This document shows positions 10,301-17,638 of a DNA stretch of 52,192 bases, in pieces. Position 1 is the stretch's first letter. Every line of letters starts with the position of its first letter. The notes under the pieces were generated by a model that had not been told where the DNA came from, did no database searches, and was given only the letters and a program-made list of their open reading frames with translations. The translations under genes were made by a program, and so were the position numbers. Source of the DNA: an uncultured Prevotellaceae bacterium (GTDB lineage: Bacteria; Bacteroidota; Bacteroidia; Bacteroidales; Bacteroidaceae); the NCBI GenBank assembly GCA_900318815.1, contig ONMA01000001.1, positions 1-52,192 on the forward strand, read 5' to 3'.

Positions 10301-10577
10301 TAGGATTGATGAACGATTTGACAAGATTACGCAAGCCGACACGTTTACGAGCCACATTGCCATGCTGTATCTGATAATAGAACAGGCCGATGGAATATGA
10401 ATCAGTATTCAGCTTTCCAAGGAAATATCCCGCTTCGTCATCGGGCGTATTGTTGATGCGCTCAGGTTCTGCTCTCAGCTCTGAAGCATGGAAATAATGC
10501 CGTAGCATATTCTGCCATCCTTCTTGATTGAACGGCTGCTGGAATATCTGTCGCAGGTTGTCTTTGGTATATGTCAT
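7338..10577 (-). CDS. Eco57I/type IIG-like adenine-specific DNA methyltransferase
   Basis: A 1079-residue N6-adenine DNA methyltransferase of the Eco57I/PglX class. Motif I, VCDPAIGSGAFPMG, near residue 416 binds S-adenosylmethionine; the catalytic motif IV, IVIANPPYVDAKKL, is near 657. Before the core is a roughly 350-residue N-terminal domain typical of type IIG enzymes, containing FDAALVVFDSGSVWRLSF. A coiled coil (KKKENEKKIKALQKELKAL region, about 590-620) is followed, after the NPPY motif, by a roughly 350-residue target-recognition part (HIFRGILTGCNKAYHI resembles TaqI/Eco57I specificity domains). I see no convincing PD-ExK site in the N-terminus, so cleavage may be done by the neighbouring YhcG nuclease or PLD domain. 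It starts 13 nt after the nuclease gene stop. Confidence 0.88.
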   Translation of the reverse strand: MTYTKDNLRQIFQQPFNQEGWQNMLRHYFHASELRAEPERINNTPDDEAGYFLGKLNTDSYSIGLFYYQIQHGNVARKRVGLRNLVKSFINPNWGEFDAALVVFDSGSVWRLSFVCDIKGENTAAKRFTYVFGESDNYYNTPVGRFDALQRNGISFENIKDAFSVERLNKDFFNGYKERYVKFLNHINDDTKENRDYVKKLLGRLVFLQFLQKKGWMGVPANQQGWNGGDKFYLNHLIESYEGNDRLLSDVLEPLFFNTLNERRTNDLADSRLGDNIKIPYLNGGLFDKDELDKKDIDFPYDYFKELMDFFAMYNFTIDENDPEDSEIGIDPEMLGHIFENLLEDNKDKGAFYTPKEIVQYMSKESVAQYLKSNTPEELHTAINSLIKQRVVEPILQNKENARLVNKALAVVKVCDPAIGSGAFPMGVLNVLFDCRHLLYGFIGKNEDFSYAKVKRDIIQNNIYGVDIEKGAVDIARLRFWLALVVDENEPQPLPNLDYKIMCGDSLLHRFPLDAPFQNVLKDYNQKNGTNYTLNDYRQWVYDYTDISDHTQKDDFRQRIEDIKRAVKTKLSKEEMGKIAKVRGAIDNLQMGDFFGDKKKENEKKIKALQKELKALEQQREEIESNKIYDQAFEWRFEFPALLDEEGNFTGFDIVIANPPYVDAKKLKSIAPSLKSYKVFNGSADLYTYFYELALNNLAKHGVLTFITSNKWVRSEYGRNLRKLFNKQNILQLIDFGRNRIFGATVDSNIIIVKKEENKDTPLLYYFDDKTIGQNLLDILEKSRVKDIHLTEDAWLLKASENEILKSKLETIGKPLKEFNVHIFRGILTGCNKAYHINTKEKDELISLDNNNVKIIKPLICGSDTEKYYCHPKDLWIINVHNGVKGTELQPINIEMYPIIKQRLDGFYQILSERNDKGCTPYNLRNCAYLEEFEKEKIIWQAISKRMAFAYDPKGIYYCDVTTYFMTGNNLKYLLAIMNSKLFEYSLLNIYLEGDTFKSKNAIIQNFPIPKKRDERTDELVEIINNIIVAKQKNQTVDISSWASKIDLLVYHLYGLTYDEVLIVDPETPITREEYEKKM

Positions 10578-10590
10578 AATAGGTGTACTT

Positions 10591-11724
10591 TTATTCGGTT
10601 ATTAGTTTCTTTAAATCCTCCATGTCTGGCAATGCCTGTCTGATTTCTGGAGGTAATTCCTGAGAAGTGCGATAGGTAGCTACCCCCATTGGCTTTGACG
10701 TGTCAGAGAATGATAGTTCAACGATCTCATCATTTTTTGTTTTACAGAGGATGATACCGATAGAAGGATTCTCATCGGGTAGTTTTACATATTTATCAAG
10801 AGCAGCAAGATAGAAGTTCATCTTTCCTGTGTATTCTGGTTTGAACTCCCCGCGCTTCAATTCGAAAGCCACGAGACTTCTCAGACGGCGTGAGAAGAAA
10901 AGCAAGTCAACGACAAACTCCTGTCCTGCCACCTCCAACCGGTATTGATTTCCCATAAAGGTAAAGTCGGCTCCGAAAGCCATAATGAAGTTCTTCACAT
11001 TCTGGATGATACGTTGTTCTATGACTCTTTCGTCAACTAATTCCGGGTCCTCAATGTTAACGAAGTCGAGCAAATATTCATCCTTAAACGATTGAAGGGC
11101 ACGTTGCTTGAAGGCAGCATTATCAATCGTCTTATTGAAGTTGGTTTGTTGAATGGTGCCTTCTTTCTTGAAGAGATTCTCAGAAAGATAGTACTTAGTT
11201 GTTTCCACTTTCCAGAACTCTGTTGCGCATCGACGGATATAGAACAAACGTTCCTCTTTTGACTTTGTTTTTGTCAGAATAACATAATGGTTGGTGAATC
11301 CTACATTCAAAAAACAGGCTAAGTCTGAGGCGGATAATTCGTCAGTTACTAATTGACGGATTTCGATTTTGTCATTAATATGACTTAACATCAGTTGGTT
11401 TCCTAAATCGTCAATTGATAATTGACGATTCTCAAATAAACATCTCCATTCTTCATAGAATGTGCGCATCATTTTGATGCTTGCCTCAGAATACCCCTTC
11501 ACTCCTGGCAATTCCTGTCGCAACAGACTAGAAATAACAGCAATAGCATTACTGCCCCACTTTGCAGAACGACTATTGATAGAGATAAATCTACCAATTC
11601 CATAATTTAGTGCCAGCACTTCTTTATTGACATGACGGGCAGCACGATAACGGCTTTCAAGGATTGCTTGCTTGATAGCTTTTACTGCATTGAGATATTC
11701 TGAAGATATTATTGTTTGGTTCAT
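10591..11724 (-). CDS. YhcG-family (DUF1016) PDDEXK nuclease
   Basis: A 377-residue protein with the two-part YhcG/DUF1016 layout. The N-terminal helical domain has YGIGRFISINSRSAKWG and LPGVKGYSEASIKMMRTFYEEW, a family hallmark. The C-terminal PD-(D/E)xK nuclease domain has FVVDLLFFSRRLRSLVAFELK, giving the D...ExK metal site, followed by KMNFYLAALDK. Family knowledge: these are predicted DNA endonucleases often found inside restriction-modification and other defence loci. It lies 12 nt after the PLD-helicase and 13 nt before the methyltransferase, all in one direction, which suggests it supplies cleavage for this system. Length is normal and the active-site residues are present. Confidence 0.85.
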   Translation of the reverse strand: MNQTIISSEYLNAVKAIKQAILESRYRAARHVNKEVLALNYGIGRFISINSRSAKWGSNAIAVISSLLRQELPGVKGYSEASIKMMRTFYEEWRCLFENRQLSIDDLGNQLMLSHINDKIEIRQLVTDELSASDLACFLNVGFTNHYVILTKTKSKEERLFYIRRCATEFWKVETTKYYLSENLFKKEGTIQQTNFNKTIDNAAFKQRALQSFKDEYLLDFVNIEDPELVDERVIEQRIIQNVKNFIMAFGADFTFMGNQYRLEVAGQEFVVDLLFFSRRLRSLVAFELKRGEFKPEYTGKMNFYLAALDKYVKLPDENPSIGIILCKTKNDEIVELSFSDTSKPMGVATYRTSQELPPEIRQALPDMEDLKKLITE

Positions 11725-11736
11725 TTTGTCTTTGAT

Positions 11737-14700
11737 TTAAATAAATGTTTCTGAAATAATGATTTGTGGGTCGCTGACTTTGGGTACAGCCTTTTCTTGC
11801 ATTTCGTTGCTCATAGTCTGGTATTCATCAATGAGTTCTGCCAATGCCAGTTTCAACTTGGTTTCATCTTCCTTGATTTGTAGTTTGTCGCCCTTGTAGG
11901 GCTTGGAGAGGTCACGCAAGCGGCGAGGCAACTGGGTATATATACCTTTATTTATATAGTCGGTGAGAATATGACATTGCACCTTTGTCGTATTGTCAGA
12001 GATTACTTGCGTTATACGGCGCAAGAAGTTAAGGGCTGTTTTCGAAATGTTATCAAGGTCTGTGCGATTTATGGATGATTCATCGGCAGCCTCTACATAT
12101 TCCTTGGTGTATTTGCCCAAAGCACGATTCACATGCTCGTAATTCTTGCTGTCTGGCATGAACGGAGCGGCCTGCTCATCAGGCTTGGCCTTCAGATACT
12201 TGACAGCCTCCAAGAAGTCAATCGGCTTAATGGCTTTATCGGTAGCGAGATAGAACTCGGTCTTCACGTCGGACGATACGTAAATGATGGACTTATCAGT
12301 ATGTTTACCTGTGTTACGAGCCACACGACTCTTCAACGGCAACTGTTTCACTTTATCGTATAGTTCGCGGTTGTTGTGATAGACTTCACGCAGTTCACGT
12401 ATCAAAGCTAACTTTTCGTCCATCGAGTCCTTCACGTTGCTGTCGAACATCTTGAACTGCTTGACGATTTCCTCCTTGGAATAAATCTGCACATCCTCAC
12501 CGAAGGCTGAATGGAAACCTTGCAACTTAATAAGGGCATTTTCGTAAAGCTGGATTTGCTCATTGCCTTGTGGGGATGGATAGAACATATAATTATAGAT
12601 AAACTCTGCCACAGAACCGATACGATTCACACGACCGATACGTTGCATCAGTCGGGAGGCATTCCATGGGGAGTCATAGTTGACAATGATATGGGAACGA
12701 TGCAGGTTTACGCCCTCTGCCAACACATCAGAAGTAAGAATGATATTGTACTCGTCTTTCTGTACCTCACTATTGGCATCGAAATTCTCTTTGATGATGG
12801 TAGCTTTCTTATCGCGATTGTCGGCAGTAATCGTCAATACGTCTGTCCTGCCTAACTCGTTCTCTAATCTGTCCTTCAGATAGTTCAGGGTATCTACACT
12901 TTCTGAAAATACCACCAACTTTCCTGATACGTTTCGATAATCAAAGAATTCAGTTTCCAGTTTCTTTCTGAACAAGTCAAACTTTTGGTCATCGTTTTCT
13001 TTCTCCCAATCAGCATTGAGCACTTCCAAGACCTCTTTGTCATGGCGAAGCATTTCAATGAAATCCGGCTCGAAATCGTCAGCCTTATACAAGATGTCAC
13101 TTTCCTGATAGCCTTTCTTCATGGCCAGCTCAATGATCTGGTCCAATTCCATGTTCTTAGCCTGCAACTCTTTCACGTTCAGTTCTGGGGCAATGATGAC
13201 CTTGTTTTCGGCAAACATCTTCAGCATGTCGTTGGTGATGCGAAGCAAGGTGGCCAACGAACGCTTAAAGGCCCAGAAGCTACTTTCCAGACGCTTCACC
13301 ATGTGAACACGATAGATACCTGCCAGCGTCTGACCAACATGAACCGCATTGCGATACTTAGCCCGGAACTCTGGCTTCAGGAACTCCACCGCACGGTAAC
13401 GGGCATAGTGCAGATGGGGATCGAACTTGTCGTCAGACAGAACATTCAGCGTATAAAAGAAGCGCCTGCTGGTGTCAGCATCCATCTTATATTCCAGTGA
13501 GATGGGCGGCTGAGGCTTGGGAAAGATAATACCCTGCGCCTGCAAGTCTTTCTTATATTCGGGGTCGTTCTCGATGTTATGACGAGTTCGACGAACCGTC
13601 ACCTTGTCAATCACTTTCTCACGAATAACCTCATAGATTTTGTCAACATCTGCAGTTACATCCCGGGTTTCGCGCTCTTTCATCAATATTCTATAAGCCT
13701 TGATGTATTCAGCAAAGAATCCTTTCAGATTGGGAATACCATCGATGGTACAGTTCTGGCTGTCTTGGAATAACAGTAGTAAATTAAGTAAGTCGTCAGG
13801 ACGATTATTAAGAGGTGTTGCAGAAAGCAGCATCACTTTCTTACGTTGGTTCTTCAACAAGCCGGCATTGACGCAATCGGCCTTGCATATCTTTTGCAGT
13901 TCGTCGTACTTGCCTGCACCATCGTTACGGAAACCATGAGCTTCATCTACGATAATCAAGTCAAACTCCTCTTTGGCCTTGTATTGCTCTTTTCCCTCCA
14001 ACACACAAGACAGTTTTCCATTGGTAATAAATTGTGCTTTATGGTATATGCCAAACAATTTGAATGTGTTCTCCCAGTTCTCACGTAAAGCAGGAGGAAA
14101 TACCACCAGAATGCTGGTGTTCTTGCCATTCGCCTCTATGAATCGTTTGGCTATCATGGTGGCTATCATGGTTTTGCCCAGACCCACCACGTCGGCAAGG
14201 AACAGACCGTTGTGGCGCATGAGCATTTGGAAACCTTGAATCACCGCATCTGTCTGATACTTCAGTTCCATCACGCCATTGGGCAGTTGAATGGAGAAAT
14301 CATCCTCAATCTGATCACCAAAAGTATCAATGAGCACTTTCAAATAGATTTCGTATGGTGTAGGTTGATAACCTAAGTAGGTCTTTTGCTTGATACTTTC
14401 AACATCATCGATAGTCAGTGTGATGGCTTCTTCCCACAGCTTCTTAAACTCAGAATGGCAAAAATCCACATCATCGAAGTCCTTCATGGCAACATTCAGT
14501 TCATAACGCTCTGCCCTTGACGTGCCAAGTCCGGCATCAGAAATATTAGAAGAGCCCATGATCACCCAACCGTCACTGTTCTCGTTATGATTATGCGGAA
14601 GGCAGAGATAGAACTTGGCGTGTAGGTTCTTTGTCGCATGAATCTTCATCTGGAGTCTGCCATCTACAAGGTCCTGGCACATCTGTAAGATACCTTCTTC

Positions 14701-15015
14701 CACTTCTGGAGCATAGCGCGCATTGATAATATCCTGGCGGAACTCTTCGTCATAGACCATTTTTGCCTTTTCCTCGTTTTCCAGCATCAGCATAGCCTTG
14801 TTGTGGCAACGGAAAATATCGTCGATATTGATGCCAACTAATATTTTGATTTCCTCGACATCATTCAACTCTTTGCGTAGTTTGAAATAGCCCGATGAAC
14901 GGAAGAAACCCACAACAGCCAGGAAACGGTCGAAGTTGGCCATATTACATGCAATACCCTTTAGTTTGTCAAAGAGGGTATGACCTGAATTATTATTGAA
15001 AAATTTACTGCTCAT
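11737..15015 (-). CDS. PLD-nuclease / SNF2-type helicase
   Basis: A 1092-residue fusion. Residues 1-200 form a phospholipase D-like domain with one HxK motif (KNLHAKFYL near 130) and the accompanying IMGSSNISDAGLG; one half-site implies action as a dimer. Residues about 240-880 are an SF2 SNF2/RapA-like helicase: GLGKT (near 278), DEAH (VDEAHGFRN near 355), LLSATPLNNRPDD (near 395) and motif VI LMQRIGRVNRIG (near 790). A helical C-terminal region follows. Family knowledge: such PLD-helicases are found with type I/III-like and DISARM-like restriction loci, where they translocate on unmodified DNA. It is the first intact gene of the operon, about 130 nt from the promoter, and sits directly behind a truncated HTH regulator remnant. 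Confidence 0.9.
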   Translation of the reverse strand: MSSKFFNNNSGHTLFDKLKGIACNMANFDRFLAVVGFFRSSGYFKLRKELNDVEEIKILVGINIDDIFRCHNKAMLMLENEEKAKMVYDEEFRQDIINARYAPEVEEGILQMCQDLVDGRLQMKIHATKNLHAKFYLCLPHNHNENSDGWVIMGSSNISDAGLGTSRAERYELNVAMKDFDDVDFCHSEFKKLWEEAITLTIDDVESIKQKTYLGYQPTPYEIYLKVLIDTFGDQIEDDFSIQLPNGVMELKYQTDAVIQGFQMLMRHNGLFLADVVGLGKTMIATMIAKRFIEANGKNTSILVVFPPALRENWENTFKLFGIYHKAQFITNGKLSCVLEGKEQYKAKEEFDLIIVDEAHGFRNDGAGKYDELQKICKADCVNAGLLKNQRKKVMLLSATPLNNRPDDLLNLLLLFQDSQNCTIDGIPNLKGFFAEYIKAYRILMKERETRDVTADVDKIYEVIREKVIDKVTVRRTRHNIENDPEYKKDLQAQGIIFPKPQPPISLEYKMDADTSRRFFYTLNVLSDDKFDPHLHYARYRAVEFLKPEFRAKYRNAVHVGQTLAGIYRVHMVKRLESSFWAFKRSLATLLRITNDMLKMFAENKVIIAPELNVKELQAKNMELDQIIELAMKKGYQESDILYKADDFEPDFIEMLRHDKEVLEVLNADWEKENDDQKFDLFRKKLETEFFDYRNVSGKLVVFSESVDTLNYLKDRLENELGRTDVLTITADNRDKKATIIKENFDANSEVQKDEYNIILTSDVLAEGVNLHRSHIIVNYDSPWNASRLMQRIGRVNRIGSVAEFIYNYMFYPSPQGNEQIQLYENALIKLQGFHSAFGEDVQIYSKEEIVKQFKMFDSNVKDSMDEKLALIRELREVYHNNRELYDKVKQLPLKSRVARNTGKHTDKSIIYVSSDVKTEFYLATDKAIKPIDFLEAVKYLKAKPDEQAAPFMPDSKNYEHVNRALGKYTKEYVEAADESSINRTDLDNISKTALNFLRRITQVISDNTTKVQCHILTDYINKGIYTQLPRRLRDLSKPYKGDKLQIKEDETKLKLALAELIDEYQTMSNEMQEKAVPKVSDPQIIISETFI

Positions 15016-15048
15016 CTCAGATTTAATAAACCCTTTCTTTTGTAAAAT

Positions 15049-15120
15049 TCAACAATTCCATTTACCAGTCCGTTCTTTCTCTACGAGAACAACCTTAATT
15101 CTATTTTTATCTTCAGCCAT
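15049..15120 (-). pseudogene. Truncated XRE-type HTH regulator upstream of the defence operon
   Basis: A minus-strand ATG at 15120 opens a 23-codon frame beginning MAEDKNRIKVVLVEKERTGK and ending WNC-stop. It matches, from family memory, the N-terminus of small Bacteroidetes XRE/HTH regulators (NRIKVVLVEK..T.KWLAEQLG...), which often lead restriction or defence operons. Here the frame stops just after KW, so the recognition helix and the rest (about 45 residues) are missing, replaced by 33 nt leading to the helicase ATG. It sits 25 nt from a good -7 box. Either the regulator was lost by deletion, or the short peptide is now only a leader. Confidence 0.55.
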
Positions 15121-15145
15121 TTGACACATATATTATTGTAAAACG

Positions 15146-15177
15146 CAAATTTATAAAATATTCGGCAAACACACAAA
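15146..15177 (-). promoter_or_regulatory. Promoter of the methyltransferase/helicase operon
   Basis: On the minus strand the -7 box TAAATTTG (15153-15146) and TTTG (15177-15174) are separated by 20 nt, a good Bacteroidetes promoter. It reads into the truncated HTH frame and then the PLD-helicase gene. Confidence 0.6.
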
Positions 15178-15179
15178 TA

Positions 15180-15657
15180 AATGTTGATTATCTATCAATT
15201 TTTATCAATTTTTATGACTAACTAATTAAGATTTTCCTATTCTATCGCTTCTTGGAGTCATTTTCCGTATTGGTATCTTTATATACTAGGATTTTCTTAA
15301 AAAAGGGTGACAGGGTGACAGAATGCCGATATACAGGGCGTTTGCACCCTTTTTCGAGGGTGACAAGGGTGACAGAAGGGTGACAGGAATCACGTTTTCG
15401 TCAGCACCTTTGTCATCTCTTGCGACATTCATAGTGCTTCCTGTAAAGTTCACACTTCGATGGTTGTGGAATAAATGGTATTTTGACTTTGCTGACGTTG
15501 GTCGGCTGAGTTACTGACGTATGTCGGTTGGTTTGCTGACCAACGTCGGCAAAGCAAATCCTTGGTACTTTCTGCTGCCATTCATTGTCCTTCCGATGAG
15601 GGAGAACGGCTCTTTCAACAACCATTCATGCTTGCTGACACCGCAATAAATTATAAC
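15180..15657. repeat. Gene-free junction with direct and inverted repeats
   Basis: This 480-bp stretch between the defence island and ispH has no convincing gene. It holds five copies of GGGTGACA (15305-15312, 15313-15320, 15358-15365, 15367-15374, 15378-15385). It also has an inverted repeat with 16-bp arms (15488-15503 and 15538-15553, one mismatch), inside which the motif CTGAC(N)GTCGG-like recurs three times about every 22 bp. Another GGTGAC-rich stretch occurs near 41330. The repeats mark the change from core composition to the AT-rich island and may be remnants of integration or dispersed repeats. Confidence 0.5.
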
Positions 15658-16527
15658 TCAGAACTTGAGCAAGGCGTCGCGGCATTGCTCCATGAGCCAT
15701 TTGGGGGTGCTGGTGGCTCCGCAGATGCCAACGGTCTCTATGCCTTGCAGCCATTCGGGGCTTATCTCCTCGGGCCCCTCGATGAGATGGGTGCGGGGAT
15801 TCACGCGCAGACACTCATTGAAGAGCACCTTGCCGTTGCTGCTCTTGCGACCACAGACAAAGAGGATGAGGTCGTGACGGGTGGCAAACTGCGAGATGCT
15901 GGGCATGCGGTTGGCCACCTGACGGCAGATGGTGTCGAAGCTGCGGAAGGTGGCTTCGGGGGAGATATGGGCTGAGATATAGTCGATGATGCGGTGGAAC
16001 TCATCGAGCGACTTGGTGGTCTGCGAGTACAGGTAGATGTCGTGTGTGAAGTCGAGCTGCTCCACGTCCTGGAACTTCTCGATGACAATGGCCTCGCCCT
16101 TGGTCTGCCCCACGAGTCCCAGCACCTCGGCGTGTCCGTTCTTGCCGAAGATGACGATGGAGGGAGTGGTTCCCCCTGCGGCTTCCGAGGGTGCTTCGTA
16201 TTGGCGCTTGATGCGGTTCTGCAGCTGGAGAACCACGGGGCAGGTAGCATCGATGATCTCGATGTTGTTGCGCTGTGCCAGCTGGTAGGTCTCGGGCGGT
16301 TCGCCGTGTGCTCGCAGGAGCACCTTCGCATTGTGCAGCTGGTTGAGGTCGTCGTGGTTGATGGTGATAAGCCCCATCTGCCGCAGGCGCTCGCACTCCA
16401 TGCCGTTGTGAACGATGTCGCCCAGGCAGTAGAGAGTGCCGCCCTTAGAGAGTTCCTCCTCGGCCTTGCGGATGGCGGTGGTGACGCCGAAGCAGAAGCC
16501 ACTACCGCTGTCGATTTCTATTTGCAT
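15658..16527 (-). CDS. ispH: 4-hydroxy-3-methylbut-2-enyl diphosphate reductase
   Basis: IspH (LytB) catalyses the last step of the non-mevalonate isoprenoid pathway, reducing HMBPP to IPP and DMAPP with a [4Fe-4S] cluster in the cytoplasm. The 289-residue protein has the three cluster cysteines in the expected positions: Cys12 (SGSGFCFGV), Cys96 (DATCP) and Cys201 (FDTICRQVANR), plus the SQTTKS and CGATSTPKWL motifs and the AHGEPP segment. I chose the ATG at 16527 because MQIEIDSGSGFC matches the family start; the frame is open much further upstream, but only as an overlap with meaB. It starts 5 nt after the meaB stop and is the last gene of a four-gene operon. Confidence 0.93.
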   Translation of the reverse strand: MQIEIDSGSGFCFGVTTAIRKAEEELSKGGTLYCLGDIVHNGMECERLRQMGLITINHDDLNQLHNAKVLLRAHGEPPETYQLAQRNNIEIIDATCPVVLQLQNRIKRQYEAPSEAAGGTTPSIVIFGKNGHAEVLGLVGQTKGEAIVIEKFQDVEQLDFTHDIYLYSQTTKSLDEFHRIIDYISAHISPEATFRSFDTICRQVANRMPSISQFATRHDLILFVCGRKSSNGKVLFNECLRVNPRTHLIEGPEEISPEWLQGIETVGICGATSTPKWLMEQCRDALLKF

Positions 16528-16532
16528 GTTGC

Positions 16533-17636
16533 CTATTTTCTTTTGAGTTCGTCGAAATAGATGTTCAGCAGGTCGGCGGCGGCAATGAAGCTGGTCTTCT
16601 GTCCTTGGAGGACGGCCTTCTCGGCCACCTGCAGCTGCTCCTGAATGGTCTGGTTGTGATAGAAACTGTTCTTCAGGTACTCGTTGATGCTCTCGTACAT
16701 CCAGTACTTCGACTGCTCGTTGCGTCGGAGGTCGAAGTAGCCGTTGTGCTTGACGAAGTCGAAGTACTCGTAGATCATGTCCCACACCTCCTTGACCCCG
16801 GTGCCATAGAAGCCGCTGTAGCACAGCACCTTGGGCAGCCATCCGCTCTCGGGCATGGGGAAGAAGTGGAGGGCGTTGCGGAAGTTGGTGGCGGCCATCT
16901 GGCAGCGGTCGACGTTGTCGCCGTCGCACTTGTTGATGACGATGCCGTCGCTTATCTCCATGATGCCGCGCTTGATGCCCTGCAGTTCGTCGCCGGTGCC
17001 AGCCACCTGTATGAGGAGGAAGAAGTCGACCATAGAGTGACAGGCCGTCTCGCTCTGGCCTACGCCCACGGTCTCGACGAAGATTTTGTCGAAGCCAGCC
17101 GCCTCGCAGAGGATGATAGTCTCACGGGTCTTGCGAGCCACGCCGCCTAATGACCCTGCCGATGGGCTGGGACGGATGAAGGAGTCGGGGTGTACGCTGA
17201 GCTTCTCCATGCGCGTCTTGTCGCCGAGGATGCTGCCTTTGGAGCGTTCGCTCGACGGGTCGATGGCGAGAACGGCCAGTCGTCCGCCCTTCTCTTTGAG
17301 CAGGTGTATGCCGAACTCGTCGATACTGGTGGACTTGCCTGCCCCCGGGACGCCGCTGATGCCGATGCGCACGCTGTTTCCGCTGTAGGGCAGACAGCGT
17401 GCGATGACCTCCTGCGCCTTCTGCTGATGGGCGGGGTTGACGCTCTCGATGAGGGTGACGGCCTGCGAGAGCACGGTGACGTCGCCCTTGACGATGCCTT
17501 GAACCATCTCGTCGACGGTCATCTCGCGTCGGCGGAAACGCGAGCGCTTCAGGTAGGGGTTGATGATGGCGGGCTGATCCACGCCGCTATTTACTTGCAA
17601 TCCTGCGTATTCGGAGCTGTTTTCTGGATGTTCCAT
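16533..17636 (-). CDS. meaB: Methylmalonyl-CoA mutase-associated GTPase MeaB
   Basis: A 367-residue G3E-family P-loop GTPase that guards and reloads the B12 cofactor of methylmalonyl-CoA mutase. Visible motifs are Walker A GVPGAGKST (95-103), AIDPSSERSKGSILGDKTRM (MeaB hallmark), FVETVGVGQSE (Walker B/switch II) and the base-recognition NKCDGDN, with a C-terminal dimerisation part. Prevotella and Bacteroides use the mutase for succinate/propionate metabolism, which fits. The gene starts 2 nt after the DUF1573 gene stop and lies 5 nt before ispH. The mutase subunits are not in this window. Confidence 0.93.
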   Translation of the reverse strand: MEHPENSSEYAGLQVNSGVDQPAIINPYLKRSRFRRREMTVDEMVQGIVKGDVTVLSQAVTLIESVNPAHQQKAQEVIARCLPYSGNSVRIGISGVPGAGKSTSIDEFGIHLLKEKGGRLAVLAIDPSSERSKGSILGDKTRMEKLSVHPDSFIRPSPSAGSLGGVARKTRETIILCEAAGFDKIFVETVGVGQSETACHSMVDFFLLIQVAGTGDELQGIKRGIMEISDGIVINKCDGDNVDRCQMAATNFRNALHFFPMPESGWLPKVLCYSGFYGTGVKEVWDMIYEYFDFVKHNGYFDLRRNEQSKYWMYESINEYLKNSFYHNQTIQEQLQVAEKAVLQGQKTSFIAAADLLNIYFDELKRK

Positions 17637-17638
17637 AG

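Noticed and set aside
7338-10577. BREX system around the PglX-like methyltransferase
   Set aside because: None of BrxA, BrxB, BrxC, PglZ or BrxL is visible; the neighbours are a PLD-helicase and a YhcG nuclease.
12511-14239. Several plus-strand frames of 60-170 residues opposite the helicase
   Set aside because: The minus-strand gene has continuous helicase motifs; these are shadow frames.
11737-15015. DISARM system
   Set aside because: There is no DUF1998 (DrmB) gene and the PLD domain is fused to the helicase rather than being a separate DrmC gene.
15305-15393. CRISPR-like array of GGGTGACA repeats
   Set aside because: The repeats are only 8-9 bp with irregular spacing and no unique spacers of constant length; no cas gene is present.
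16528-16929. A long N-terminal extension of ispH (about 134 residues) in the same frame
   Set aside because: It overlaps the well-conserved C-terminus of meaB in another frame and has an Arg/Pro/His-rich, non-protein-like composition. IspH naturally starts at 16527.
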